Shown: positions 36,383 to 45,350, counted from the stretch's first letter. The stretch: 64,000 nt of DNA from Candidatus Aalborgicola bjergmarkensis (GCA_016708725.1 JADJFE010000032.1:277759-341758); one strand, 5' to 3'. Notes: generated by a model from the letters alone, not told the origin. Numbers and translations are program-made.

Positions 36383-36564
36383 ACACTGCTGCAACGCATT
36401 GTGCGTGAAACGCAGGACAAACCCGCAGGTTTATCGCCACGACTACAAAGCAAGTGATGCTACCTGCCGCTATGGATTGAGCGCCACTGAGTTTCGCGCT
36501 ATCTGAATCAAATACAGAGCAAAATATGTCGCAAAGTCGCGCAGTGAATGCCTTTCGCATTGTT

Positions 36565-36592
36565 TTGCTCAAGTTCTGATGTTACATATAAT
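36565..36592 (+). promoter_or_regulatory. Sigma-70-like promoter of hicAB
   Basis: TTGCTC (36565-36570) and a perfect TATAAT (36587-36592) are 16 bp apart, 13 bp before the hicA ATG. The surrounding AT-rich GATGTTACATATAATATCAT could hold the HicB operator. Confidence 0.55.
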
Positions 36593-36604
36593 ATCATTCA
36601 AGCC

Positions 36605-36841
36605 ATGAATACAGCGACCAAACTTCTTGATGCCATGCGTAACAACCCGCTGGACTGGCGCATGGAGCAGTTGCTGACGGTGGCTCGCCAGTATGGGATG
36701 GAGGTGCGCAGCCACGGTGGTAGCCACCATGTGTTTTCGCACCCGGATTTGACGGAAACATTCTCCGTGCCTGCGCACAAACCCATCAAACCACTTTATA
36801 TCAAGCGTTTTTGTTCCCTGATTGACCAACTGAAGGAGTAA
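36605..36841 (+). CDS. hicA: HicA-family mRNA interferase toxin
   Basis: A 78-residue protein with the dsRBD-like HicA fold. The catalytic histidine region is GMEVRSHGGSHHVFSHPD, and the C-terminal VPAHKPIKPLYIKRFCSLI is typical. Known members cleave mRNA and are neutralised by HicB. The ATG at 36605 is used; longer frames run into promoter sequence. hicB follows 6 bp downstream. Confidence 0.9.
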   Translation: MNTATKLLDAMRNNPLDWRMEQLLTVARQYGMEVRSHGGSHHVFSHPDLTETFSVPAHKPIKPLYIKRFCSLIDQLKE

Positions 36842-36847
36842 GCCGCC

Positions 36848-37258
36848 ATGTCCGTCAAAATTATTGACAAAGCAACTGCGCCCTATCCGTTTGAGGCTTA
36901 CAGCTACGTTATAGGCCCCATTGCACAGACAGACGGTGGCGGCTTTTTGTTCACCATGCCCGACTTTGCCGGACTCATGGCCGATGGCGCGACCGTGGAA
37001 GAGGCAGTGGCACAAGGCCGCGATGCTTTTGTTTCTGTGGTCAGTGCTTTGGTTGATATGGGGCGCGAGGTTCCGGAGCCTACGCTCAAAGCGGAGGACT
37101 TCGCGCCGGTTAATGCCTCCGGAAAGTTCATTGCCCGCGTTCCAAAATCGCTGCACGCAGCACTCACCACCCGTGCCAAGACAGAAGGTGTGTCGCTTAA
37201 CACGCTAGTTTTGACCTTCATTGCCGAGGGCATGGGGCGGCGCGATTCGCACGTTTGA
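36848..37258 (+). CDS. hicB: HicB-family antitoxin
   Basis: A 136-residue partner of the preceding toxin. The HicB core (GGGFLFTMPDFAGLMADGAT then VEEAVAQGRDAFVSV) is followed by a C-terminal ribbon-helix-helix-like segment (FIARVPKSLHAALTTRAKTE) that would bind DNA, unlike the HTH-type HicB at 23225. Confidence 0.92.
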   Translation: MSVKIIDKATAPYPFEAYSYVIGPIAQTDGGGFLFTMPDFAGLMADGATVEEAVAQGRDAFVSVVSALVDMGREVPEPTLKAEDFAPVNASGKFIARVPKSLHAALTTRAKTEGVSLNTLVLTFIAEGMGRRDSHV

Positions 37259-37290
37259 AGCATGAAATAGCCATAATTAGATACTATTGA

Positions 37291-37331
37291 ATTAATAGCT
37301 GTTCCCGCACGTTCCACTGGGGTTTTCGGGC
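37291..37331 (+). repeat. Short intergenic repeat
   Basis: ATTAATAGCTGTTCCCGCAC then GTTCCACTGGGGTTTTCGGG. With the preceding TACTATTGA it closely matches 42612-42662 at the other side of the restriction island. Confidence 0.6.
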
Positions 37332-37537
37332 TATTTGGCACTAAATGATTTGGGCCGGTTGTCTTCAGCCCGCGTCTGTGCCAACTCTTGCGCCGGGGCT
37401 GGTGCCACGATCAGTTGGGTGCCCGTTTGCTCCGCAATGACGCGCGCACGTTCGGCGGCGCGCTCCAGGGCAGCGGTGACCTGCTGACGACTGGCAAAGA
37501 TTTTTTGAGGGTTTGCATTTGCAGTGTCTTTCAGCAT
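37331..37537 (-). CDS. Small protein downstream of the zeta toxin
   Basis: A 68-residue, helical and charged protein (QQVTAALERAAERARVIAEQ; C-terminus ending KSFSAK). It starts at the zeta-toxin stop (TAATG overlap), so it is coupled to it. It could be the antitoxin of this toxin, although known zeta antitoxins are unlike it and usually precede the toxin; that role is inference. Confidence 0.6.
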   Translation of the reverse strand: MLKDTANANPQKIFASRQQVTAALERAAERARVIAEQTGTQLIVAPAPAQELAQTRAEDNRPKSFSAK

Positions 37538-38061
37538 TACGAAGTCCTTTCCTTTATGAGCAGTGGTTTTGGGCCGCTGTTGTCGTACACATCCCAATCA
37601 TCCACCAACGCGCAGTACCGGGGCAAATTTCTCTGACCCGCAGCAAAACGGCGGCGAATGACCTCTTCGGGAATGGTATGCCCGCCCTGCGCCACACGCT
37701 GGGCCACGCGAGCAATCGCCATTTCTGCATTTGGCAACGCCAAAAAGTGCAGCGCAACGGCATAGCCCGCAGCTTGCCATTGGGGAATTTGCCGCGCATA
37801 GCCTGAACCAGACAAAGTGGTTTCCAGCGCAAAGCTCCGAGCGTGCGCCACATGGGCCGCGATTTGAGACAACATCAATCGACCGGCCTGAATGGCTGCG
37901 GTCTCCGGTGCAAATGGAGACAGTCCGGCAGCAATCAGGTCTGCATTAACAAACTGTAAACATGCTTCATCCGTGGGCAAAAACTCCCGCGCAAAGGTGG
38001 TCTTGCCTGCCCCGTTGGGACCAGCAATGATGATGATCTTCTTGACGTTTTCGGGTGTCAT
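37537..38061 (-). CDS. Zeta-toxin-family kinase
   Basis: A 174-residue P-loop kinase with IIIIAGPNGAGKTTFAREFL (Walker A) and the downstream FVNADLIAAGLSPF and ARSFALETTLSGSGY segments seen in zeta-type enzymes. Known zeta toxins phosphorylate UDP-N-acetylglucosamine; chromosomal zeta-like proteins are less well characterised. It overlaps the DUF1016-N gene by 4 bp and the small gene by one base, so it belongs to the restriction operon. Confidence 0.85.
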   Translation of the reverse strand: MTPENVKKIIIIAGPNGAGKTTFAREFLPTDEACLQFVNADLIAAGLSPFAPETAAIQAGRLMLSQIAAHVAHARSFALETTLSGSGYARQIPQWQAAGYAVALHFLALPNAEMAIARVAQRVAQGGHTIPEEVIRRRFAAGQRNLPRYCALVDDWDVYDNSGPKPLLIKERTS

Positions 38062-38444
38062 GGCAACGCCCCTTCCCGCGCCAGACGATCAAAAATCAGC
38101 GTGTTTTTGGTCCAGGCTATTTCTCCAGCCAGTGGCTGGAGAATTGGAAAATCTTTGTATTCGCGATAAAACTTGCGCATGTACCAAAGGTTTTGCACCG
38201 AGTAGCCACTTTTCTCGCCAAACTCGGCCCGCAGGTCTTTGGACAGCGCCTCAACCACGCCTTTGCCCCAGCCCTCGGTTGGCTGGCGCTCGTCAATGCG
38301 TTGGCCGATGTCCCAATACAAGGCAATGAGTTCCTTGTTGACGGCCTGCAGCGCGGCATGTTGGGCGTTGCGGATACGGTCTTTGAGCGTGCCCAACAGG
38401 TCGGCGTAACTGGGTAGCATGGGCAGATTGGCAATGGATGTCAT
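38058..38444 (-). CDS. DUF1016 N-terminal domain protein (YhcG-like, short)
   Basis: A 128-residue protein covering only the N-terminal part of YhcG-type proteins: LKDRIRNAQHAALQAVNKEL, LYWDIGQRI and GWGKGVVEALSKDL. Full-length members have a C-terminal PD-(D/E)XK nuclease domain of ~200 residues, absent here, so this is a short form or truncation. It overlaps hsdS and the zeta gene by 4 bp each. Such domains are often found beside type I-like specificity subunits. Confidence 0.85.
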   Translation of the reverse strand: MTSIANLPMLPSYADLLGTLKDRIRNAQHAALQAVNKELIALYWDIGQRIDERQPTEGWGKGVVEALSKDLRAEFGEKSGYSVQNLWYMRKFYREYKDFPILQPLAGEIAWTKNTLIFDRLAREGALP

Positions 38445-39883
38445 GGCAACCCCGCCTCCCGCGCCAGATACGCCATGCCCGCCGCCTCGTCTTGCTCAAT
38501 GGCGATTTCTACGGCACGTTTGGCGGCTTCGAGCAGGCGCTTGCTTTGGGCTTTGAGGGTGAAACTTTGCTGAACCAATACCGCAATTTTTTGTTGTGTA
38601 GGTAGGTCAATTATCGGAATTCTTAATGCTCCGACTTCTTCCAAATTGAGATTAGTTTGTAGCCCCTGGCGCGAAAATTTGGAAACCCATACTTTCCCAA
38701 TTTTTGAATTAAAAAACGCGATTAAATACAGTCTTAAAACTGTATTTTCATTAAATCGTAATATGGACACCGCCTGGTTTATGTTCGCATCAAAATCATG
38801 TAAAAACAGTCCACACCGTCCAACTGTTCCAGCAATTGAAAACAAAACATCATTCTTTTTTAATTGCGTTCGGCGTAGTGCCCCACCATGAATCTCGCGC
38901 TTTATATAAATAAAATTATCTGTTTTTACTTCACCATTTGATATGTCTACGGCGCGAATAAATGGCACCCCTTCTGTGGCATCAGTGTAATCATCTCCGC
39001 CAGCCTTAGGGGTCATTCCACTAGAGATTGGTGCATTAACCAAGTCAGCTAATGTTGTTTGTTGAAAAGATGAAAAAACCCTCTCTTGTTGCTCATACTT
39101 TGGCTGGTAATACTCGGCATCCAGCCGCCCGGTGCTGGCGAATGAATCTTTGAAGGATTTGATATTGACCGTCTCGGTCTCGGGCGAAAAGCCCGACATG
39201 CCCAAAGTGGCGAGTAGCAGTGTTTCGGCTTGAGTGTATGTATTGAATGCCGCACCCTTTAGATCATCTACCCGGCACATTAAAGCCTCGATAGCTTCGC
39301 TGATTTGCTCTGAAAATTTAGGCACTCTCAGCGATTCTATTAAGGACATATTGATGTTTGGCTGTCCTGTAATCGTTTTGAATCGCTGAATTTGGTGTTG
39401 CCCAAATTTTGAGGTCAAGAAAGTTGCAACTGTATATGGACTTTCCCCCTTTTTCAGCGAAATTTTCGCGATTGCTTGATTGGAACTTGCCTCGCTATCA
39501 CTGTTATAGACAGCGACTCTTCCGAGATATTCGCCTGCCATGGTGACCAACACCTGCCCCCTGTGACAGTGCGATTTCCATAGAATTTCGTGACTTTTCT
39601 GATCCACGAATTTCTCGATGTTCCAGTCAATGTAATTCTCCCTAACGTTTTTTGTCATCAAGAAAGGGATGCCTTCGTCCTGGAAATTGATGAAGTTGCA
39701 CAGGGAATATGCGCCAAAGTTTTGAATGGATTTTGAAATATCTCCAATGCTCTGAGTAATCTTGCTCCGGAGTCGCCGATCCGATGTCAAGTATTCCTTC
39801 TTGTACGTATTTGCATCAATTCTAAAGTCGATGATTCGTTTACATGTGCTCAGATATATTTCCACAGCTTCCAGCCCTTCCAA
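38441..39883 (-). CDS. hsdS: Restriction-modification specificity subunit (HsdS-like)
   Basis: A 480-residue protein with two target-recognition domains: the first ends near INMSLIESLRVPKFSEQISE, the second has GVPFIRAVDISNGEVKTDNF and NLNLEEVGALRIPIIDLPTQ, each followed by a helical spacer. It would set the bipartite recognition sequence for the upstream fused nuclease-methylase. GC is lower than in the neighbours, as usual for fast-evolving specificity genes. The TTG at 39883 with GGGAG just upstream is the likely start; the frame is open into the upstream gene end. Confidence 0.85.
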   Translation of the reverse strand: MEGLEAVEIYLSTCKRIIDFRIDANTYKKEYLTSDRRLRSKITQSIGDISKSIQNFGAYSLCNFINFQDEGIPFLMTKNVRENYIDWNIEKFVDQKSHEILWKSHCHRGQVLVTMAGEYLGRVAVYNSDSEASSNQAIAKISLKKGESPYTVATFLTSKFGQHQIQRFKTITGQPNINMSLIESLRVPKFSEQISEAIEALMCRVDDLKGAAFNTYTQAETLLLATLGMSGFSPETETVNIKSFKDSFASTGRLDAEYYQPKYEQQERVFSSFQQTTLADLVNAPISSGMTPKAGGDDYTDATEGVPFIRAVDISNGEVKTDNFIYIKREIHGGALRRTQLKKNDVLFSIAGTVGRCGLFLHDFDANINQAVSILRFNENTVLRLYLIAFFNSKIGKVWVSKFSRQGLQTNLNLEEVGALRIPIIDLPTQQKIAVLVQQSFTLKAQSKRLLEAAKRAVEIAIEQDEAAGMAYLAREAGLP

Positions 39884-39915
39884 TAACTCCCGATACCGGG
39901 CTTCATTGAAAGGGC

Positions 39916-41922
39916 TTAGAGAAAAAAATCGAGTTTTTCCTTTTTGGCAAACTCGATAAACGCCTCGGCGATGCCATCGGGCGTGCGTTGTCCGCCTTGA
40001 AGTTCATGGCTGAACAAATCGTGTTTGACAATCAAATGGCCATGCTCATCCAGCAGCGGCGCGCCGTCTGCCGCTTGGTGGTAAATCTTGTCGCCGCTGT
40101 TGTCCTTGCTTGGCTCGCGCATGGTGGCAAAGAAAATGGGGTAGTCGTCCATGCGCGGGCACGGTGGGCCTAACTTGGCGTCGTCGTTCCACTTTTGCAA
40201 AAATATCACGCTGGTTTTAGTGCCGGTGTGGGGCTTGAATACATTGCCATGCAGGCCCACCACGGCCAGGATGCGGCAATGTTCGGCCATGTAGTCGCGG
40301 ATGCGCTTGTCGCTGGAATTGTTAAAGCGGCCCTGCGGCAGCACCAAGGCCAAGCGCCCGCCAGGTTTGACAAAGCTCAGGTTGCGCTCGATAAACAAAA
40401 TATCACGGCCTACCGCCGTCTGGTATTTGCCATCGGGTTTTTTGCCCAGCTCGTACTTGGCGAGAATGCGGGTTTCCTTGATGTCACCCGCAAAAGGCGG
40501 ATTGGCCATGAGCACGTCAAACTGAAAATCGCGGTTCTGGTCTTTCACCGTGCGCAGTTTTTTGAATTTGCGCCAGCCGGGGCCGTAAATATCCGTCCAG
40601 GCTTCGTCGCTGGTTTTTTCGTCCCAGCGATCAAAATCCAAAGTGTTGAGGTGCAGCACATTGGTCTGGCCGTCACCCGCAATCAGGTTGAGCGTGCGGC
40701 CTACGCGCACAGCCTTTTCGTCAAAGTCAATGGCAAAAACCTTTTCTTGCACATAGGTTTCGCAGCGTGCCGGTTTTTTCTCGGTGGTGAATAAATGGCT
40801 TCTGGAATAACCTTGTTCTTTCAATATCTGTTCCCACACATGAAAGATGCCATGCACCGGAAAGCCACAGCTACCGGCGGCAGTGTCAATCAGGGTTTCG
40901 TGCTCCTGCGGGTTGAGCATTTTCACGCACATATCAATCACATAACGCGGCGTGAAATACTGGCCTTTTTCGCCCTTGCTGCTTTTGTTGATAAGGTATT
41001 CAAAGGCTTCGTCTACCACTTCCAGGTTGGAATTGAATAACTTGACCTTTTCCAACGACGCCACGCACACTGCCAAATGGCTGGGGGTGAGGTCCAGTTT
41101 GGCACCCTCGGCAAATACGCCTTCCCATTTGGCGCGTGCCTTGTCAAACAGGTCTTGAATCTTGGCCTTGAGTTCGGTTTCGGTCTCGCCATAGTTTTTG
41201 AAAACCAAATGGCGTTTTCTATCGCGCCCGCCTTCCATTTCATCAAATAACTTGGTGAACACGAGTTTGAAAAGTTCTTCAAATACATCGACACCGGCAT
41301 TGGCCAAAACTTCATCCTCCATTTCCAGAATCAAATCCTTGAGCGATTTTTTTTCGGTAACAAGTTTGTCCAAGCGCACCAAATCGTCAATCGTCCAGCG
41401 TTCACGCAGAATATCGGACAGCCTTTCATGGGCCGATGGAATCGCCGGAATATCTTCAAAATAATTCGGGTCTTTGCGGTGGTAAAACGAGATTTGCTCG
41501 CCGTTACTCCATACGCCCATAGGCGCGCCGGTGGCATTGCAATAGCTTTTGAGCTGTTCTTTACCGTCTTTGAGCTTGGGTTTTTTCAGCTCGACCAGAA
41601 TATAGGGCGTGGTTGGTTTGTCCTTGTCAAAAATGCAAATATCAGCGCGTTTCTTCTCGCGCCCAAAGGTTACGCCGTATTCCAGCTCCATGCGGTTGAC
41701 CGGGTAGCCAAGCTCATCTTTAAGCACCCTCACATACAACTGCCGAACCGCTTCTTCCGGGGTGAGCTTGATGGGCTTGGCGCGAACCAGGCACTGGACG
41801 TACAGCGCTGCCGCCTTGCCGCTCACTTTTTCCGTGATACTGGCTTCCAATGCGGCAATGTGCGCAGATTTGAATTGGGTGAGTTTGTAGGCGCTGTCTT
41901 TGAGCAAGTCGGCAAGGGTCAT
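39916..41922 (-). CDS. Fused endonuclease-N6-adenine methyltransferase (BcgI-like RM subunit)
   Basis: A 668-residue protein combining an N-terminal HsdR-N-type nuclease domain (ADICIFDKD near residue 90 and ILVELKKPK near 107, fitting PD-ExK) with an HsdM-type gamma methylase (motif I-like LIDTAAGSCGFPV near 344, NPPFAGD near 472). No separate translocating HsdR is visible in the window. A nuclease-methylase polypeptide plus separate S subunit is the layout of type IIB/IIG enzymes such as BcgI. The ATG at 41922 begins MTLADLLKDSAYK; the frame extending to 42519 is antisense to the Uma2 gene and is rejected. First gene of a five-gene operon. Confidence 0.88.
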   Translation of the reverse strand: MTLADLLKDSAYKLTQFKSAHIAALEASITEKVSGKAAALYVQCLVRAKPIKLTPEEAVRQLYVRVLKDELGYPVNRMELEYGVTFGREKKRADICIFDKDKPTTPYILVELKKPKLKDGKEQLKSYCNATGAPMGVWSNGEQISFYHRKDPNYFEDIPAIPSAHERLSDILRERWTIDDLVRLDKLVTEKKSLKDLILEMEDEVLANAGVDVFEELFKLVFTKLFDEMEGGRDRKRHLVFKNYGETETELKAKIQDLFDKARAKWEGVFAEGAKLDLTPSHLAVCVASLEKVKLFNSNLEVVDEAFEYLINKSSKGEKGQYFTPRYVIDMCVKMLNPQEHETLIDTAAGSCGFPVHGIFHVWEQILKEQGYSRSHLFTTEKKPARCETYVQEKVFAIDFDEKAVRVGRTLNLIAGDGQTNVLHLNTLDFDRWDEKTSDEAWTDIYGPGWRKFKKLRTVKDQNRDFQFDVLMANPPFAGDIKETRILAKYELGKKPDGKYQTAVGRDILFIERNLSFVKPGGRLALVLPQGRFNNSSDKRIRDYMAEHCRILAVVGLHGNVFKPHTGTKTSVIFLQKWNDDAKLGPPCPRMDDYPIFFATMREPSKDNSGDKIYHQAADGAPLLDEHGHLIVKHDLFSHELQGGQRTPDGIAEAFIEFAKKEKLDFFL

Positions 41923-42042
41923 AGGTGTTTGGTCTTCTTTACGTTGGCACAGGCATTTTTCCCGATTGTGGCATCCATGCGCATCGCACCAACGAGGGTC
42001 TCCTTCATAATCGACCATTGATTCACCGCAAAGGACACCGCC

Positions 42043-42609
42043 ATGGGACAAGCCGCACAAAAAATCGCCTTTACCGCCGAAGATTACCTGCGCTGGGAGG
42101 CCGAGCAAGTCGAGCGGCATGAGTATCTGGATGGCGAGGTATTTGCCATGGCCGGTGCGGAAGACCGGCATGTCACCGTTGCCATGAACGTGGCGTTCGC
42201 CTTGCGCCAGCACCTCAGTGGCGGAGCGTGTCGCACCTACATGAGCGACATGCGGCTGCACGTTGCCAGCGCAAATTGCTATTTTTACCCGGATGTGCTG
42301 GTGACGTGCAGTGCGCAGGATAAGGCCAGCGCATTGTCCAAGTCCGAGCCTAAACTGATTGTCGAAGTGCTCTCGCCCGGCACCGCCGCCTATGACCGGG
42401 GCCTGAAATTCAGCCACTACCGCAGCCTGCCCAGCCTGGAGGAATACGTGCTGATTGACCTCGACACCCGCAGCACCGACTGCTACCGCAAGGGCTTTGA
42501 TGGCCTGTGGGTGCTGCACCCGTTTGCCAAAGGCGAGGCGGTGGAGCTTGCCAGCGTGGCGCTTACGGTCAGTGCTGCGCAGGTGTTTGCCGAAGTGCCG
42601 GAAGTTTAG
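42043..42609 (+). CDS. Uma2-family PD-(D/E)XK protein, copy 1
   Basis: A 188-residue protein of the Uma2 (DUF820) family of PD-(D/E)XK-fold proteins. The start MGQAAQKIAFTAEDYLRWEA, YFYPDVLVTC (PD) and PKLIVEVLSPGTAAYDRGLK (ExL...K) carry the expected catalytic pattern. It is tandemly duplicated at 42769, and a fragment lies at 36104. Biological role of the family is unsettled. Divergent from the restriction operon by 120 bp. Confidence 0.88.
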   Translation: MGQAAQKIAFTAEDYLRWEAEQVERHEYLDGEVFAMAGAEDRHVTVAMNVAFALRQHLSGGACRTYMSDMRLHVASANCYFYPDVLVTCSAQDKASALSKSEPKLIVEVLSPGTAAYDRGLKFSHYRSLPSLEEYVLIDLDTRSTDCYRKGFDGLWVLHPFAKGEAVELASVALTVSAAQVFAEVPEV

Positions 42610-42620
42610 GTACTATTGAA

Positions 42621-42662
42621 TTAGTAGCTGATCCCGCACGTACCATAAGGGCTTGTTGGCTA
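42621..42662 (+). repeat. Short intergenic repeat
   Basis: TTAGTAGCTGATCCCGCACG then TACCATAAGGGCTTGTTGGC, with upstream TACTATTGAA, closely matching 37291-37331. Confidence 0.6.
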
Positions 42663-42768
42663 TTTGCGTCTTGGGTCAAATACGCAGCTGCAATGGGAGC
42701 ACGCGCAAGCGGGTGCGGTCTCCTTCATAATCGGCCATTGATAGTGATTGACCGCAGAGGACACCGCC

Positions 42769-43335
42769 ATGGGACAAGCCGCACAAAAATTCGCCTTTAC
42801 CGCCACAGATTACCTGGCCTGGGAGGCCGAGCAGGTCGAGCGGCATGAGTATCTGGACGGCGAGGTATTTGCCATGGCCGGAGCGGAAGACCGGCATGTC
42901 ACAGTAGCAGGCAATGTGTATATCGCCCTGCGCCAGCATCTCAGTGGCGGCCCGTGCCGTACCTACATGAGCGACATGCGGCTGCACGTTGCCAGCGCAA
43001 ATTGCTATTTTTACCCGGATGTGATGGTGACGTGCAGTGCGCAGGACCAGGCCAGCGCGCTGTCCAAGTCCGAACCCAAACTGATCGTCGAGGTACTCTC
43101 GGCCAGCACCGCCGCCTTTGATCGGGGTCTGAAGTTCAGGCACTACCGCAGCCTGCCCAGCCTGGAGGAATACGCACTGATTGACCTCGACACCCGCAGT
43201 ACCGACTGTTACCGCAAAGGCTTTGACGGCCTGTGGGTACTGCACCCATTTGCCAAAGGCGAGACGGTTGCGCTTGCCAGCGTGGCATTGTCGATCAGTG
43301 CCGTGCAGTTGTTTGCTGAAGTGCTGGAAGTATAA
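42769..43335 (+). CDS. Uma2-family PD-(D/E)XK protein, copy 2
   Basis: A 188-residue near-duplicate of the preceding gene; the upstream ~50 bp (TCTCCTTCATAATCGGCCAT) is duplicated too. Catalytic-pattern residues are kept (YFYPDVMVTC; PKLIVEVLSASTAAFDRGLK). The fragment at 36104 shares the ANTAAF/ASTAAF variant and so is closer to this copy. narX follows 20 bp downstream. Confidence 0.88.
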   Translation: MGQAAQKFAFTATDYLAWEAEQVERHEYLDGEVFAMAGAEDRHVTVAGNVYIALRQHLSGGPCRTYMSDMRLHVASANCYFYPDVMVTCSAQDQASALSKSEPKLIVEVLSASTAAFDRGLKFRHYRSLPSLEEYALIDLDTRSTDCYRKGFDGLWVLHPFAKGETVALASVALSISAVQLFAEVLEV

Positions 43336-43355
43336 AAATCGGTTTTAACCCCACC

Positions 43356-45350
43356 ATGCATGCCAACGCCTCGCTTTCCACCAAGCTGATTCGCACCGGG
43401 GCGTGTCTGCTCCTGGTGGCGCTGGCTTCCATTGGCCTGACCTTGTGGGTGACATGGCAGCTCGAAGGTGGTGCGGCGGCGGTCAATGAAGCCGGACGTA
43501 TGCGTATGCAGACCTGGCGTTTGTCCAGTGCGGTTCTGGCGCAACGACCGGCGGTGGAAATTGAAGAACTGGTGGCGCAGTTCGACCAGAGTCTGAATCT
43601 GCTGCGCACGGGCGACCCCAGCCGCCCCCTGTTTGTGCCAGCAGACGATGCCGTGCGCCAGCAGTTTGCCAGGGTGGCAGCCATCTGGCAGGCCCAGCGC
43701 CAGCACTGGCTGGATGGCCGGGCGCTGGTTCCCAGCCAATCCATTGCCTCGGCAGATACGTTTGTCGAAGCCATTGACCGTCTGGTTCTGGCCATCGAAC
43801 AGCAGTTGTCGCGCTTCACGGCCATTTTGAACCTGTTTCAGTTTGTCATGATGGCCCTGGCTATCGGGGGTGCGGTCATCATGCTCTACACCGGCTATCT
43901 GTATGTGATCAACCCCTTGGCCAAACTGCGCATGGGGTTGCAACTCGTGGAAACCGGAGACTTCAGTACCCGTGTGGAAGCCGACACCGAGGACGAATTC
44001 GGGCAGGTCGCCACCGGCTTTAATGTCATGGCAGCCAAGCTGCAGGCGATGTACGAAGGGCTGGAAGCGCAGGTGCAAGCCAAGACCCGGCACATCGAGG
44101 CCCAGCGCGCACGCATTGAAACGCTGTACGAAGTCAGTGCCTTTCTGGCCGGGGCCAACACCATTGAAGAATTGTCCAAGGGCTTTGCCCAGCGTGTGCG
44201 CGTCGTCATGCGCGCTGACGCGGTGGCGGTACGCTGGTCTGACGAGGCCAATCAGCGGTATCTGATGCTGGCCTCCGACTGTTTTCCGCAGGAAATGGTG
44301 CAGCAAGAGCGTAGCCTGCTCTCGGGTTCCTGTGCCTGTGGCAGCCTCAAGCAAGACGCCCGCACCCGCGTGATACCCATCACCAGCCAACAAAACGCGA
44401 TAAGCCCCATGAACAAATGCATCCGCTGCGGTTACGAGTCGCTGGTGAGTGTTCCCGTTCGCTTGCAGCAGCGCCTGATTGGCGAAATTGATTTATTTTT
44501 CCGCAGCCCCGTGGTGCTTGCCACCGAGGAAGAAGAGCTGCTCGACGCCCTGGCCAGCCACTTGGCCAGCGCCCTGGAGGGTTTGCGCGCTGCAGCATTG
44601 GAGCGCGAGGCAGCGGTGGGCGAAGAGCGTGCGCTGCTGGCACGTGAGTTGCACGACTCCATTGCGCAGTCGCTGGCTTTCCTCAAAATCCAGGCACAAC
44701 TGCTGCGCGGCGCCATTCAAAAAGGACGCCACGCACAGGCGCAGGCCACGCTGGACGAGCTGGATACGGGTCTGCGCGAAAGCATCAGTGACGTGCGTGA
44801 GCTGCTGGTGCACTTTCGCATCCGCACCAATAGTGATGATATCGAACAGGCGCTGCAGGAAACACTACAAAAATTCAAGCACCAGACCGGCTTGCCTGCA
44901 CGCTTGCACGTGGAAGGGGAGGGCTTGCCACTGCCTGCAGATGTTCAGGTGCAGGTGCTGCATGTGCTGCAAGAAGCCCTGTCCAATGTGCGCAAACATG
45001 CCCGTGCCACGCATGTCAGCCTGGAAGTCACCAAGGGCTTGCGCTGGCGTTTTGTGGTGCGGGATGATGGCACGGGTTTTGATCTGCAGCACAGTCCGGG
45101 AGAATCGCATGTGGGTTTGAAAATCATGCGTGAGCGCTCCCAACAGATTGGTGCAGAAGTGCTGCTAGAGTCCACGCCGGGGCAGGGCACCAGCGTCACG
45201 CTCAATTTGCCCCAACATCCGGTCAGTAGTGGTGGAGTTTCCGCTATGGGTTTGGGGAAAATCGAAAGAATAGAAAAATTAGAAAGAATCAGTCAACTAC
45301 CCCGCCCTGAAGGGCGGAGCTTGGAGTCAAAAGACACCGAGTTAGGTTGA
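43356..45350 (+). CDS. narX: Nitrate/nitrite sensor histidine kinase NarX
   Basis: A 664-residue membrane kinase. TM1 (about 12-34), a P-box-like NEAGRMRMQTWRLS, TM2 (about 160-182), HAMP, a GAF-like central module with conserved Cys (SGSCACGSL, NKCIRCGY), HisKA_3 with ARELHDSIAQSLAFLKIQ (His near 432) and HATPase with VLQEALSNVRKHARATHVSL and DDGTGFD. The last ~20 residues (PRPEGRSLESKDTELG) are encoded by the left end of the IscB element, so the native C-terminus has been replaced. Its regulator narL is on the far side of that element. Confidence 0.92.
   Translation: MHANASLSTKLIRTGACLLLVALASIGLTLWVTWQLEGGAAAVNEAGRMRMQTWRLSSAVLAQRPAVEIEELVAQFDQSLNLLRTGDPSRPLFVPADDAVRQQFARVAAIWQAQRQHWLDGRALVPSQSIASADTFVEAIDRLVLAIEQQLSRFTAILNLFQFVMMALAIGGAVIMLYTGYLYVINPLAKLRMGLQLVETGDFSTRVEADTEDEFGQVATGFNVMAAKLQAMYEGLEAQVQAKTRHIEAQRARIETLYEVSAFLAGANTIEELSKGFAQRVRVVMRADAVAVRWSDEANQRYLMLASDCFPQEMVQQERSLLSGSCACGSLKQDARTRVIPITSQQNAISPMNKCIRCGYESLVSVPVRLQQRLIGEIDLFFRSPVVLATEEEELLDALASHLASALEGLRAAALEREAAVGEERALLARELHDSIAQSLAFLKIQAQLLRGAIQKGRHAQAQATLDELDTGLRESISDVRELLVHFRIRTNSDDIEQALQETLQKFKHQTGLPARLHVEGEGLPLPADVQVQVLHVLQEALSNVRKHARATHVSLEVTKGLRWRFVVRDDGTGFDLQHSPGESHVGLKIMRERSQQIGAEVLLESTPGQGTSVTLNLPQHPVSSGGVSAMGLGKIERIEKLERISQLPRPEGRSLESKDTELG

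Noticed and set aside
39916..41922. Complete type I restriction system with HsdR
   Set aside because: No helicase-bearing HsdR gene is visible; the nuclease-like domain is fused to the methylase, which points to a type IIB/IIG-like enzyme instead.
41923..42519. N-terminal extension of the fused nuclease-methylase to 867 residues
   Set aside because: The extra ~200 codons are antisense to the intact Uma2 gene; family similarity starts at MTLADLLKDS (41922).
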